From: Flavobacterium sp. 9AF | Lineage (GTDB): Bacteria > Bacteroidota > Bacteroidia > Flavobacteriales > Flavobacteriaceae | DNA: 64,000 nucleotides | NCBI RefSeq assembly: GCF_902506265.1 | Contig: NZ_LR733556.1 | Coordinates: 919,103 to 983,102, forward strand | Direction: 5' to 3' | In this document: positions 55,195-63,999 of the stretch, one piece after another | Position numbering within the stretch: position 1 is the first letter of the stretch | Layout of the letters: each line of letters opens with the position of its first letter | Notes under the pieces: model-generated | The model's input: only the letters and a program-made list of their open reading frames with translations | What the model was told of the DNA's origin: nothing | Database searches by the model: none | Program-made: the position numbers and the translations under genes

Positions 55195-55482
55195 TTATTT
55201 TCTTTTGAAAATCGATAAATCGAAATCTATTATGAGCAAAAAAACCAGTATTAAAACACTGATTATAATTAAAATTCTTCTATTTGCTTCTCTATTTTGA
55301 TTATTTTTAAAATCATTAAAAGCTCTTACAAACTTAGCTTTGATACCTCTATCAGATTGTATTGTTACTCTATAATCATCAAATTTATGCTTAAACTCAA
55401 AAGGGTTACCTTCTCCTTTATTGTCATAATATCTAGGCTGATAACTAAATTTTTTGTTCTTTTTCTTACCTAAAAGTCCCAT
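55195..55482 (-). CDS. Small basic membrane protein, not a riboflavin enzyme
   Basis: A 95-residue protein with a highly basic N-terminus (GKKKNKKFSYQPRYYDNKGEGN) and one membrane helix near 70-88 (RILIIISVLILVFLLIIDF). Homologues are sometimes mislabelled riboflavin synthase beta subunit because ribH is near. Similar sequence features occur in the 74-residue neighbour (KSNKRTFNYKPRF and a similar helix). It abuts mutL with no gap. Function unknown; probably in the inner membrane with the N-terminus inside. Confidence 0.75.
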   Translation of the reverse strand: MGLLGKKKNKKFSYQPRYYDNKGEGNPFEFKHKFDDYRVTIQSDRGIKAKFVRAFNDFKNNQNREANRRILIIISVLILVFLLIIDFDLSIFKRK

Positions 55483-55498
55483 TTTCTTATGTTTTAAA

Positions 55499-55723
55499 TT
55501 AATTAATGTAGGAATCTAACACATATATTCCTATCAATAATAGTACCAATAAAAGCAATAAGACACTTATTGGCAATGGAGTTTTTGTTTTCCTGTTTTG
55601 ACTATTTGCATTTTTCCACTGAGAAACAAAATCTTTTCCTGATGAAGTAGCATTACCTAATTGATTTTCACTTGAAAATCTAGGTTTGTAATTAAAAGTT
55701 CTTTTATTTGATTTATGAAACAA
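55499..55723 (-). CDS. Small membrane protein, paralogue of the 95-residue neighbour
   Basis: A 74-residue protein with a basic N-terminus (FHKSNKRTFNYKPRFSSE) like the one in the adjacent gene and a helix near 52-70. The only start is TTG at 55723. A TAAATTTG -7 box at 55738-55731 would put the transcript start only a few bases before it, so the message may be nearly leaderless. Real but of unknown function. Confidence 0.65.
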   Translation of the reverse strand: MFHKSNKRTFNYKPRFSSENQLGNATSSGKDFVSQWKNANSQNRKTKTPLPISVLLLLLVLLLIGIYVLDSYIN

Positions 55724-55812
55724 AACTGAGCAAATTTATACATCAAAAATACTTAAAAATAAATTTAATTTGAAATTCAAAATGCCAAATTTTGTTAATT
55801 ATGGTTAAGATA

Positions 55813-56301
55813 CTATACTCTTTTATTCAAGTCAACCATTTTTATAGCAGCAATAGCAGCTTCTGTACCTTTATTTCCGTGTTTCCCTCCACTTCTATCA
55901 ATAGATTGCTGCATGTTGTTATCTGTTAATAAACAAAAAATGGTAGGCACATTAAATTGTACATTTAAATCTTTTATACCTTGAGTGACACCTTCACATA
56001 CAAATTCAAAATGCATAGTTTCACCTTTTATTACGCAGCCAATTGCAATTACACAATCTACATCTTGAGTTTGAATCATCTTTTTTGAGCCAAAAATTAA
56101 TTCAAAACTACCTGGAACATCCCAACGAATAATATTCTCTGGTAAAGCTCCACAATCTATTAATGCAGTTTTAGCTCCTTCAAAAAGCCCGTTTGTAATA
56201 GTATCATTCCATTCTGAAACAACAATCCCAAATCGAAAGTCCTTCGCATTTGGGATTGTATTTTTATCATATTGTGATAAGTTTTTATTTTCTGTAGCCA
56301 T
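55813..56301 (-). CDS. ribH: 6,7-dimethyl-8-ribityllumazine synthase
   Basis: A 162-residue lumazine synthase that joins the pyrimidine and butanone phosphate precursors in riboflavin synthesis and assembles into 60-mer shells in many bacteria. The family sequence is easy to see: FRFGIVVSEWNDTITNGLFEGA (residues 23-44), VPGSFEL, VIAIGCVIKGETMHFEFVC with the catalytic His, and GGKHGNKGTEAA near the end. It is preceded by a TPR gene (four bases upstream). No other rib gene is nearby. Confidence 0.96.
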   Translation of the reverse strand: MATENKNLSQYDKNTIPNAKDFRFGIVVSEWNDTITNGLFEGAKTALIDCGALPENIIRWDVPGSFELIFGSKKMIQTQDVDCVIAIGCVIKGETMHFEFVCEGVTQGIKDLNVQFNVPTIFCLLTDNNMQQSIDRSGGKHGNKGTEAAIAAIKMVDLNKRV

Positions 56302-56305
56302 AAGC

Positions 56306-57091
56306 TTACTCTGTCATTGCAATTAAAGCATCAATATTAACAGCTTCTCTTGAAGTTTCATATTTTTCTTTTATAGTAGAAAATATAGCATGTGCTTCCG
56401 CTTTTTTATTATTTAAATAAGCCAATTGTCCTGCTTTCATCAAGAATTTAGGTGCTGTAAAATCATTTTCATCTACCTCAGCAGCTTTTTTATATGAATC
56501 AATTGCAGCATCAAGTTTATTCAATTCTGAATATGCATCTCCTAAAGCACCTAAAGCTAATGCTTTTGTCATTATATCTTCTGCTTTATAAGCTAAAAGA
56601 TATTTCTCAGCATTTTTAAAGTCCTTTGTATGCAAATAAGCCATACCTGCATAGTAATTAGCTAAATTACCTGCTTTTGAACCAGAATATTGATCTGCTA
56701 AATTAACCAATCCTAGTTTTCCTTCTCCTCCTTTTAAAGCTAAATTAAATAAAGAATCAGGATTTTGAGTATTAGTTAAAGCCTCATTAAAATATACTTG
56801 TGCTTGATATATATCATTTAATGCTTGCTCTTGTTTTGGTTCTGATACAAATTTATTAAACAATATGTATCCAACTGCAGCTAATGCAATTACACCAACA
56901 ATTCCTAAAATTATTTTTTGGTTTTTAGCCACCCACTCTTCTGTTCTAGAAGCCGTTTCATCTAAAGCATTAAATACTTCTTCTGTTGTACTTTCTTCTC
57001 CAGATTCTAAAACTTCCTCAAATTCATTTTCGTTATCTAAAACTTCTTTTGGTTTTGGTGTTTTATAACCTCTTTTGTTATATGTTGCCAT
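56306..57091 (-). CDS. Membrane-anchored tetratricopeptide repeat protein
   Basis: A 261-residue protein of YfgM-like architecture: a cytosolic acidic N-terminus (about 1-58), one membrane helix (about 61-83, IILGIVGVIALAAVGYILF) and TPR repeats outside (about 100-255, YYAGMAYLHTKDFKNAEKYLLAY and LGDAYSELNKLDAAIDSY). These proteins are linked to periplasmic folding at the Sec translocon. It lies directly upstream of ribH (four bases), an arrangement common in Flavobacteria. Confidence 0.85.
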   Translation of the reverse strand: MATYNKRGYKTPKPKEVLDNENEFEEVLESGEESTTEEVFNALDETASRTEEWVAKNQKIILGIVGVIALAAVGYILFNKFVSEPKQEQALNDIYQAQVYFNEALTNTQNPDSLFNLALKGGEGKLGLVNLADQYSGSKAGNLANYYAGMAYLHTKDFKNAEKYLLAYKAEDIMTKALALGALGDAYSELNKLDAAIDSYKKAAEVDENDFTAPKFLMKAGQLAYLNNKKAEAHAIFSTIKEKYETSREAVNIDALIAMTE

Positions 57092-57349
57092 TTATAATAC
57101 ATTTAATAGAGGTGCAAAAATATAATTTTTCTTTAAACACACACAAAAAATATTTTAAAATAATTAACAATGAGAAAATATAGTGCTATATTTTGTAAAT
57201 TTTCATTTCCTATTTTGTCATTAGACCTTTTGATTTTTACTGCTTCCAATTATATAACCTTCTTTTTCTTTCATATATTTTCATAAAAAAAGATAATTAT
57301 CATCAATTAACTATTATTTTTGCACCTTCTATTTTAAAGATTTCCACTT

Positions 57350-58429
57350 GTGTTTTTAAATCATCTTACCTTATTAAATTATAAAAATATTGCTTCAAAA
57401 TCTTTCGATTTTACAAGTAAGATTAATTGCTTTGTAGGCAAAAATGGTGTAGGTAAGACTAATATTCTAGATGCAATTTACCATTTAGCTTATGGAAAGA
57501 GCTATTTTAATCCTTTGAGCACACAAAACATAAAACATGAAGAGGATTTTTTTCTATTAGATGGTGTTTTTATTAAAAATAGCAAAGAAGAAAAAATTTC
57601 ATGTAGCATTAAAAGAGGTCAAAAAAAAATTATAAAAAGAAATAATAAGATTTATGAGAGACTTTCTGAGCATATTGGCTTTATTCCTTTAGTAATAATT
57701 TCTCCCTCTGATTCTGATTTAATTATAGAAGGAAGCGAAATCAGAAGAAAGTTTATTGATACCGTTATTTCAACTTTAGATCATCATTATCTAAATCAAC
57801 TAATACAGTACCAAAAATTAATTACACAACGAAACGCTTTATTAAAATATTTTGCTTTAAATCAAACTTTTGACAAAGACAACCTCGCTATCTATGATGA
57901 ACAATTAGCTCCTTTAGGAAAAATTATTTTTGACAAGAGACAACATTTTTTAAATGAGTTTACCCCTATTTTTCAAAAATACCATACTCATATTACCAAT
58001 CAAAATGAAAAAGTACAACTCGTTTACCAAAGCCAACTAATGAATTCTTCAATGATTGAGTTGTTTCATCAAAATTTATCCAAAGATAGAGCACTTCAAT
58101 ATACGAGTAATGGTATTCACAAGGACGACCTCTCTTTTGAAATCGAAGGTTATCCTATAAAAAAATTTGGATCCCAAGGGCAACAAAAATCATTTTTAAT
58201 TGCCTTAAAATTGGCTCAATTCGAATTTATTAAAAAAGAAAGTGGTGAATTACCCATACTTTTATTTGATGATATTTTTGACAAATTAGACGAAACCAGA
58301 GTAGAAAAAATCATATCAATGGTTAATGACGCTGTTTTTGGTCAAATTTTTATCTCAGATACTCATACAGAAAGAACAGAAAGTATTATAAAAAGTACAC
58401 ATCAATCCTATACTTTATTCAATTTATAA
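57350..58429 (+). CDS. recF: DNA replication and repair protein RecF
   Basis: A 359-residue SMC-like ATPase that loads RecA at gaps with RecO and RecR. The Walker A motif GKNGVGKTN (about residues 30-38) begins the ATPase, the signature [10 protein letters not shown] is near 270, and the Walker [13 protein letters not shown] is near 305. The start is GTG at 57350 (no ATG exists before the first motif). A TATTTTTG -7 box lies at 57315-57322. It is divergent from the TPR gene. The next gene on the plus strand is murB. Confidence 0.95.
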   Translation: MFLNHLTLLNYKNIASKSFDFTSKINCFVGKNGVGKTNILDAIYHLAYGKSYFNPLSTQNIKHEEDFFLLDGVFIKNSKEEKISCSIKRGQKKIIKRNNKIYERLSEHIGFIPLVIISPSDSDLIIEGSEIRRKFIDTVISTLDHHYLNQLIQYQKLITQRNALLKYFALNQTFDKDNLAIYDEQLAPLGKIIFDKRQHFLNEFTPIFQKYHTHITNQNEKVQLVYQSQLMNSSMIELFHQNLSKDRALQYTSNGIHKDDLSFEIEGYPIKKFGSQGQQKSFLIALKLAQFEFIKKESGELPILLFDDIFDKLDETRVEKIISMVNDAVFGQIFISDTHTERTESIIKSTHQSYTLFNL

Positions 58430-58478
58430 ATTGTACCAATTAATTGCTATTTTTACGTATTCAAACCTTACATATATT

Positions 58479-59486
58479 ATGAATTTTGAAACCAATTTTT
58501 CTCTGAAATCTTATAATACTTTTGGAATCGATGCTAAAGCAAAACAATTTATAGCCATACATTCTAAAGAAGAACTTGCAGCAATTTTACAAAATCATCA
58601 AGATATTTTTATATTAGGTGGAGGTAGCAATATGCTTCTTACACAAAATGTTGACAAACTTGTTATTCATATAGATTTAAAAGGTATAGAAATTATCGAC
58701 ACCAATGAAGATTATGTTTGGGTAAAGGCTCATGCAGGAGAAAATTGGCACAATTTTGTATTATATTGTATTGAAAAAAACTACGGTGGAATAGAAAATC
58801 TTTCATTAATACCTGGAAACGTTGGCACTACACCCATACAAAATATTGGTGCTTATGGTGTAGAAATTAAAGACACCTTTTTTTGTTGCGAAGCCATGGA
58901 AATCGCTTCACAAAAGTTAGTCACATTTGATAAAGAAAGTTGCGCATTTGGTTACAGGGAAAGTGTTTTTAAAAATGAATTGAAAAACCAATTTATTATT
59001 ACATCTGTTACTTTTAAATTAACTAAAAAAAATCACCGTTTAAATACCTCTTATGGTGCAATTGAAACAGAATTAACAAATAAAAAAATCACTTCACCAA
59101 CATTAAAAGACATTAGTAATGCTGTAATAACAATTCGAAAAAGCAAGCTCCCCGATCCAAAAGAACTAGGTAATAGTGGTAGTTTTTTCAAAAACCCAAT
59201 AGTTTCTAAAACTATATACGAAAAAGCAAAAACAAATTATCCAGAAATCCCGCATTATCCCGTTTCAGAAAATGAAGTCAAAGTTCCTGCAGGTTGGTTA
59301 ATTGAGCAAGCTGGTTTTAAAGGAAAACGTTTTGGGGATGCTGGAATACACAAAAATCAAGCTCTTGTTTTAGTAAATTATGGTCATGCTACAGGTGCAG
59401 AAATTTTAGCTGTTGCAAAAATGATTCAAGAAACCGTTTTGGAAAAGTTTGGCATTCCCATTGAAGCTGAAGTAAATATTATATAA
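58479..59486 (+). CDS. murB: UDP-N-acetylmuramate dehydrogenase
   Basis: A 335-residue FAD enzyme that reduces enolpyruvyl-UDP-GlcNAc from MurA to UDP-MurNAc. I start it at the ATG at 58479; the frame reaching further upstream overlaps the end of recF. FAD-binding GGGSNMLL (about 45), the NVGTTPIQNIGAYGVEIKD block, CAFGYRESVFK and the catalytic Ser in NSGSFFKNP are all present. It is a type I MurB. Confidence 0.95.
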   Translation: MNFETNFSLKSYNTFGIDAKAKQFIAIHSKEELAAILQNHQDIFILGGGSNMLLTQNVDKLVIHIDLKGIEIIDTNEDYVWVKAHAGENWHNFVLYCIEKNYGGIENLSLIPGNVGTTPIQNIGAYGVEIKDTFFCCEAMEIASQKLVTFDKESCAFGYRESVFKNELKNQFIITSVTFKLTKKNHRLNTSYGAIETELTNKKITSPTLKDISNAVITIRKSKLPDPKELGNSGSFFKNPIVSKTIYEKAKTNYPEIPHYPVSENEVKVPAGWLIEQAGFKGKRFGDAGIHKNQALVLVNYGHATGAEILAVAKMIQETVLEKFGIPIEAEVNII

Positions 59487-59572
59487 CCCATCTTTGTATA
59501 AATTCTAAAGATGAAATTCTATTTTGAAAATTGTTTTTTGTATCTTTGCCTTGTAATTTTTTTTAAAAAAAG

Positions 59573-59776
59573 ATGAAATTAATTTTACTTACAATTGGTC
59601 TTCTTGCCTTAGCTGTTATAGGAATCACAATAAAAATTTGGGCAAAGAAAGACGGTAAATTTGCTGGAACTTGTGCAAGTCAAAGTCCTTTTTTAAATCC
59701 TGATGGTGAAAATTGTAGTTTTTGCGGTAAAACTCCAGAAGAAATGAAAGACTGTAAAGAAAGTTCACATTCCTAA
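59573..59776 (+). CDS. Small single-helix membrane protein with C-terminal cysteines
   Basis: A 67-residue protein conserved in Flavobacteria. One membrane helix (about 3-23, LILLTIGLLALAVIGITIKIW) is followed by CASQSPFLNPDGENCSFCGKTPEEMKDC, holding four Cys residues that could bind a metal or form disulfides. A TATCTTTG -7 box lies at 59541-59548 just upstream. Function unknown. It precedes the glycosyltransferase by 15 bases and is probably in the same run. Confidence 0.7.
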   Translation: MKLILLTIGLLALAVIGITIKIWAKKDGKFAGTCASQSPFLNPDGENCSFCGKTPEEMKDCKESSHS

Positions 59777-59791
59777 TTTTATCTTCTTCCT

Positions 59792-60901
59792 ATGATTTTT
59801 ACAATCCTACTGATAGCTTTAGCTACTATTGTAGGCATCCAATTTATTTATTACATATTCATTTTTGGACGCTTTTCATTCGCTAAACAAAAAACGTTTT
59901 CTTCAAAAAAAGTAGCTGTTTCAGTTATAATTTGTGCTAAAAATGAAGCAGAAAATATAAAAAAATATTTTCCTATTTTGATAGCACAAAATCATCCTGA
60001 ATATGAATTAATACTCATAGATGATGCTTCTACAGATGACACTTTAGAATTATTCGAAGAATATCAAAAGACATACAGTAATGTAAGACTGGTAAAAGTA
60101 GAAAATAATGAAACATTTTGGGCAAATAAAAAATATGCTTTAACTTTAGGTATAAAAACTGCTAAATACAATCATTTATTATTTACTGATGCAGATTGTT
60201 ATCCTAATTCTAAAGAATGGATTAATCAAATGACCTCGCAGTTTTCAGAAAAGAAACATATTGTTTTAGGTTATGGAGCTTATGAAAAAGTTAAAAATTC
60301 TTTTTTAAATAAAATCATACGTTTTGAAACACTTTTGACTGCAACACAATATTTTGGTTGGGCAAATTCAGGTAAACCATACATGGGTGTAGGAAGAAAC
60401 TTAGCCTACCAAAAAGATTTATTTTTTAAAGTAGGCGGATTTGTAAACCACATGAAAGTGCGTTCTGGTGATGATGATTTATTTATAAATCAAGTTAGTA
60501 CGAAGGAAAACACTGCCATCTGTTATACTCCAGAAAGCTTTACTTATTCAGAGCCAAAAAAAACATTTAAAAATTGGTTCAACCAAAAAAGGAGACATGT
60601 TTCTACAGCAAAATTATATTCTACTTTTGATCGTTTCCAATTAGGTCTATTTTATATCACACAATTTTTATTCATTATACTTTCAATTATTCTTTTTGCT
60701 TTTCAACAAGAATGGTTACTTGTTCTGAGTCTTGTTCTCATCCGATATGTATTTACCTGGATTAGTTTAGGTTATGCTGCCAGCAAGTTAAATGAAAAAG
60801 ACACTTTACTTTGGTACCCAATTATCGAAATAATACTTATCTTCACACAACTAAATGTATTTTTTACTAATCTTATTTCAAAACCAGTACATTGGAAATA
60901 A
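59792..60901 (+). CDS. Family 2 glycosyltransferase, membrane bound
   Basis: A 369-residue GT-A glycosyltransferase with an N-terminal membrane helix, VSVIICAKNEAENI (about 49-62), DDAS and TDADC (the DxD nucleotide-sugar and metal motif near 130), SGDDDLFIN near 225, the QxxRW-like motif QKRRHVSTAKLY, and three C-terminal membrane helices. It may transfer sugars to lipid carriers. Its last ten bases overlap the sigma factor gene, so both are probably cotranscribed. Confidence 0.85.
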   Translation: MIFTILLIALATIVGIQFIYYIFIFGRFSFAKQKTFSSKKVAVSVIICAKNEAENIKKYFPILIAQNHPEYELILIDDASTDDTLELFEEYQKTYSNVRLVKVENNETFWANKKYALTLGIKTAKYNHLLFTDADCYPNSKEWINQMTSQFSEKKHIVLGYGAYEKVKNSFLNKIIRFETLLTATQYFGWANSGKPYMGVGRNLAYQKDLFFKVGGFVNHMKVRSGDDDLFINQVSTKENTAICYTPESFTYSEPKKTFKNWFNQKRRHVSTAKLYSTFDRFQLGLFYITQFLFIILSIILFAFQQEWLLVLSLVLIRYVFTWISLGYAASKLNEKDTLLWYPIIEIILIFTQLNVFFTNLISKPVHWK

Positions 60902-61473
60902 ATTCGGAAATTATTCAAAAAAACATTGAACTTGCGAAAAATGGGGATCAGGTAGCTTTTACCTTCTTGTTAGACTTCTTTTGGAATGAAGTGTATGGTT
61001 TCATGTTAAAAAGAACAGAAAACGAAACAGATACAGACGATATTACTATTGAAACCTTTGCAAAAGCTTTTGATAAAATAACCACATATAATCCCGAATT
61101 CGGATTTAATACTTGGTTAATTACGATTGCTAAGAATGTTCACATTGACATGCTTAGAAAGAAAAAATCATCCTTATTTATAGAAATTTCAGATGAGGAC
61201 GACGATCGTGCTTTTAATGTAGTTGATGACACTCCTTCCATTGAAGACGAAATTATTACTGAACAAAATCTTTCTCAATTATTGAGTTACATCAAAAAAT
61301 TAAAACCTGCTTATCAAGAAGTCATCCAATTGCGTTATTTTCAAGAAATGAGTTATCAAGATATGGCAGAAACTTTGGAGGAACCACTCAATAATATCAA
61401 AATAAAACTACTACGTGCTAAAAAATTATTAGCCGAAATTATTACCAAAAAAGAGAAGAAAAAAACAAAATAA
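60892..61473 (+). CDS. RNA polymerase sigma factor, ECF-type sigma-70
   Basis: A 193-residue sigma-70 family factor with region 2 (about 8-80, VAFTFLLDFFWNEVYGFMLKRTENETDTDDITIETFAKAFDKI) and region 4 (about 125-180, YQEVIQLRYFQEMSYQDMAETLEEPLNNIKIKLLRAKKLL). The start is TTG at 60892 inside the glycosyltransferase gene. A cognate anti-sigma factor is not seen next to it. Regulon unknown. Confidence 0.9.
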   Translation: MEINSEIIQKNIELAKNGDQVAFTFLLDFFWNEVYGFMLKRTENETDTDDITIETFAKAFDKITTYNPEFGFNTWLITIAKNVHIDMLRKKKSSLFIEISDEDDDRAFNVVDDTPSIEDEIITEQNLSQLLSYIKKLKPAYQEVIQLRYFQEMSYQDMAETLEEPLNNIKIKLLRAKKLLAEIITKKEKKKTK

Positions 61474-61510
61474 CTTTTCTATATTTGGCAACCAACCAAC
61501 ATAGAATGTT

Positions 61511-62755
61511 ATGCAAGATTTTACCACTTCTCAGAAGCTAAAACATTTATTTTCACTTCCAGTAATTGTAGCTGCTTTAGGCTATTTTGTAGACATTTAT
61601 GATTTATTACTGTTTGGAATTGTAAGAGTCCCTAGCTTAGAAGCATTAGGCTTAGATGCCAATGTAGCAGGTTCAACGATTTTAAATTACCAAATGGTTG
61701 GCTTATTAATTGGAGGTATTATTTGGGGGATTTTTGGAGATAAAAAAGGCAGATTATCAGTACTTTTCGGTTCCATTTTAGTGTATTCATTAGCGAATAT
61801 TGCCTGCGGTTTTTTACCTTTTTTCCCTAAAGACAACTTAGTATCAATATATGCTCTATTGCGCTTTATAGCAGGGATAGGCTTAGCAGGAGAACTAGGT
61901 GCTGGAATTACTTTGGTTTCAGAATCTTTACCGAAAGAATTAAGAGCTATTGGCACCTCTATTGTAGCGGGGTTTGGACTATTAGGAGCGGTTGTAGCTC
62001 AATTAACTGTAGAACTTGCTGGCGATTGGACCATTGCCTATTTTGTAGGTGGCTGTTTAGGTTTACTTCTTCTATTTCTACGTGTTGGAGTAGTCGAATC
62101 TGGCATATATAAAGACATCAAAAAATCAGACAGCATTCAAAAAGGCAATATTTTATTATTTGTGACCAATACTAATCGTTTTGTAAAATATTTAAAGTGT
62201 ATCGCTATCGGACTTCCAACATGGTTTTGTGTAGGAATTTTAGCCGTAATGGGAAATCAATTTGCTCCTGCTTTTGGAATCGAAAACATCAATCCTGGAA
62301 GAGCTATTATGTGGACGTATATTGGTATTTCTATTGGTGATTTTGCTAGCGGTTTTATCTCACATTGGTTACATTCTAGAAAAAAAGCCATTTTTTATAT
62401 GATGATTTTCACCATTATTGGGGTTTGTCTCATGCTTTTTGGAGGAACCAAAACAGAAAACATGTATTATTTTTACTGTGCTTGGCTTGGTTTAGGAACG
62501 GGGTATTGGGCCATGTTCGTTACAGTTGGAGCAGAACAATTTGGCACCAATATAAGAAGTACAGCAGCCACAACAATTCCGAATATGGTTAGAGGTTTAC
62601 TTCCCGTTATGCTCATCAGTTTTAATTATTTAAAGGTCTCTAACGGTGTTATTTGGGGAGCAGCAATTGTGGGCTTTGTAGTTTTTGTTTTAGCCATTTA
62701 TGCTACTCTAACCATTCCAGAAACCCACAATACCGATTTGGATTTTGTGGAATAA
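61511..62755 (+). CDS. MFS transporter
   Basis: A 414-residue major facilitator with twelve predicted helices. The helix 2-3 loop reads GDKKGRLSVLFGS, the GxxxDxxGRR-like MFS signature, and the cytosolic middle loop is at about 200-215. It resembles the metabolite:H+ symporter group (ShiA/ProP type: sugar, dicarboxylate or betaine transporters). The substrate is not predictable. A TATATTTG -7 box lies at 61480-61487. Confidence 0.85.
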   Translation: MQDFTTSQKLKHLFSLPVIVAALGYFVDIYDLLLFGIVRVPSLEALGLDANVAGSTILNYQMVGLLIGGIIWGIFGDKKGRLSVLFGSILVYSLANIACGFLPFFPKDNLVSIYALLRFIAGIGLAGELGAGITLVSESLPKELRAIGTSIVAGFGLLGAVVAQLTVELAGDWTIAYFVGGCLGLLLLFLRVGVVESGIYKDIKKSDSIQKGNILLFVTNTNRFVKYLKCIAIGLPTWFCVGILAVMGNQFAPAFGIENINPGRAIMWTYIGISIGDFASGFISHWLHSRKKAIFYMMIFTIIGVCLMLFGGTKTENMYYFYCAWLGLGTGYWAMFVTVGAEQFGTNIRSTAATTIPNMVRGLLPVMLISFNYLKVSNGVIWGAAIVGFVVFVLAIYATLTIPETHNTDLDFVE

Positions 62756-62828
62756 TCATTGTTACTTTGTCGTTATGTTTAAAAACAATAACAAATCCTA
62801 ACAATTTCATAAAGTTTGTAATTTTTCT

Positions 62829-62858
62829 AATTTCTAACTTCTAACTTCTAACTTCTTT
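62829..62858. repeat. Short tandem TTAGAAG-type repeat (minus-strand sense)
   Basis: Several copies of CTAACTT / CTTCTAA follow each other between 62829 and 62858 upstream of lipA. It is a low-complexity tandem array of unknown role. Confidence 0.5.
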
Positions 62859-62885
62859 TTATCTTTGTAGTTCAAATTGATTAGA

Positions 62886-63761
62886 ATGGAATCGGTATTA
62901 AATAATGTTTTTCCACCAAAGGAACCCAAACCAAAATGGTTACGTGTAAAATTACCTACTGGAAAAAAATATACAGAATTAAGAGGTTTAGTAGATAAAT
63001 ATAAATTAAACACAATTTGTACGTCAGGTAGCTGTCCTAACATGGGTGAATGTTGGGGAGAAGGTACCGCTACATTCATGATTTTAGGAAATGTATGCAC
63101 GCGTTCTTGTGGTTTTTGTGGCGTAAAAACGGGAAGACCTGAAACAGTGGATTGGGATGAGCCTGAAAAAGTAGCACGATCTATCAAATTAATGAAAATT
63201 AAACATGCGGTTATCACTAGTGTAGATAGAGATGACCTTAAAGATATGGGTTCCATTATTTGGGCGGAAACTGTGAAAGCTATTCGCAGAATGAATCCAA
63301 ATACTACTTTAGAAACTTTAATTCCTGATTTTCAAGGAAACGAAAGAAATTTAGACCGAATAGTAGCAGTTGCTCCAGAAGTAGTTTCTCATAATATGGA
63401 AACTGTAAAACGATTGACTCGTGAAGTGCGCATTCAAGCGAAATACGAAAGAAGTTTGGAAGTACTTCGTTATTTGAAACAACAAGGTATCAAAAGAACC
63501 AAATCGGGAATCATGTTAGGTTTAGGAGAAACCGAAGAAGAGGTCATTCAAACTTTACATGATTTAAAAGAGGCAAACGTTGACATTGTAACCATTGGAC
63601 AATATTTACAACCCAGTAAAAAACATTTACCTGTAAAAGAGTTTATCAAACCAGAACAATTTGAAAAATACGAAAAGATAGGTAAAGAATTAGGTTTTAG
63701 ACATGTCGAAAGTGGAGCGCTTGTTCGTTCTTCTTACCATGCTGAAAAACACATTCATTAA
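62886..63761 (+). CDS. lipA: Lipoyl synthase (radical SAM)
   Basis: A 291-residue lipoyl synthase that inserts two sulfurs into protein-bound octanoyl groups. I use the ATG at 62886, because TTG 62877 precedes by three codons. The auxiliary cluster has [12 protein letters not shown] (about 42-53) and the radical SAM triad is CTRSCGFC (about 68-75). A TATCTTTG -7 box lies at 62860-62867. The closing RSSYHAE motif is near the end. It serves the pyruvate and 2-oxoglutarate dehydrogenases. Confidence 0.95.
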   Translation: MESVLNNVFPPKEPKPKWLRVKLPTGKKYTELRGLVDKYKLNTICTSGSCPNMGECWGEGTATFMILGNVCTRSCGFCGVKTGRPETVDWDEPEKVARSIKLMKIKHAVITSVDRDDLKDMGSIIWAETVKAIRRMNPNTTLETLIPDFQGNERNLDRIVAVAPEVVSHNMETVKRLTREVRIQAKYERSLEVLRYLKQQGIKRTKSGIMLGLGETEEEVIQTLHDLKEANVDIVTIGQYLQPSKKHLPVKEFIKPEQFEKYEKIGKELGFRHVESGALVRSSYHAEKHIH

Positions 63762-63825
63762 TATTTTAAGCCTTATGACTAGTCCTAAAAAATCGATACA
63801 GATTTATTAGACAAAAATAATTAAA

Positions 63826-63999
63826 TTAAACACTTGCAAGAACGTTCTTGCAAGTGTTTTTTCTTTTATAAGTTCTCATTTTTAGATTAGATTGTTGATG
63901 CATTTGATTTGGAGTTAACATATGATTAGAGTAGTGAGGTCTTTTTTGATTGTAAACTTGGATAACTTCTTTTATTATTTGTTTCATAATTGGCAAATC
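63826..63999 (-). CDS. IS3-family transposase, C-terminal fragment
   Basis: The minus-strand frame from the window edge down to a stop at 63828-63826 codes for about 57 residues, including IKEVIQVYNQKRPHYSNHML and TPNQMHQ, the well-known C-terminal end of DDE integrases of IS3-family transposases (YNxxRPHxSLxxxTPxxxH). The N-terminal part, with the catalytic D, D and E, lies outside the window. The final residues NTCKNVLASV are encoded by a palindrome. Confidence 0.85.
   Translation of the reverse strand, partial: DLPIMKQIIKEVIQVYNQKRPHYSNHMLTPNQMHQQSNLKMRTYKRKNTCKNVLASV
63828..63866. terminator. Long perfect palindrome at the IS3/lipA side, probable terminator
   Basis: A 32-bp perfect palindrome, 63828-63859, with the centre GAACGTTC and CACTTGCA / TGCAAGTG inside, is followed by T residues. 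It can terminate read-through towards the IS from lipA and lies within the last codons of the transposase on the other strand. Confidence 0.65.

Noticed and set aside
55195..55482. Riboflavin synthase beta subunit
   Set aside because: The protein has one membrane helix and a basic tail and no resemblance to riboflavin enzymes; ribH is a separate gene at 55813-56301.
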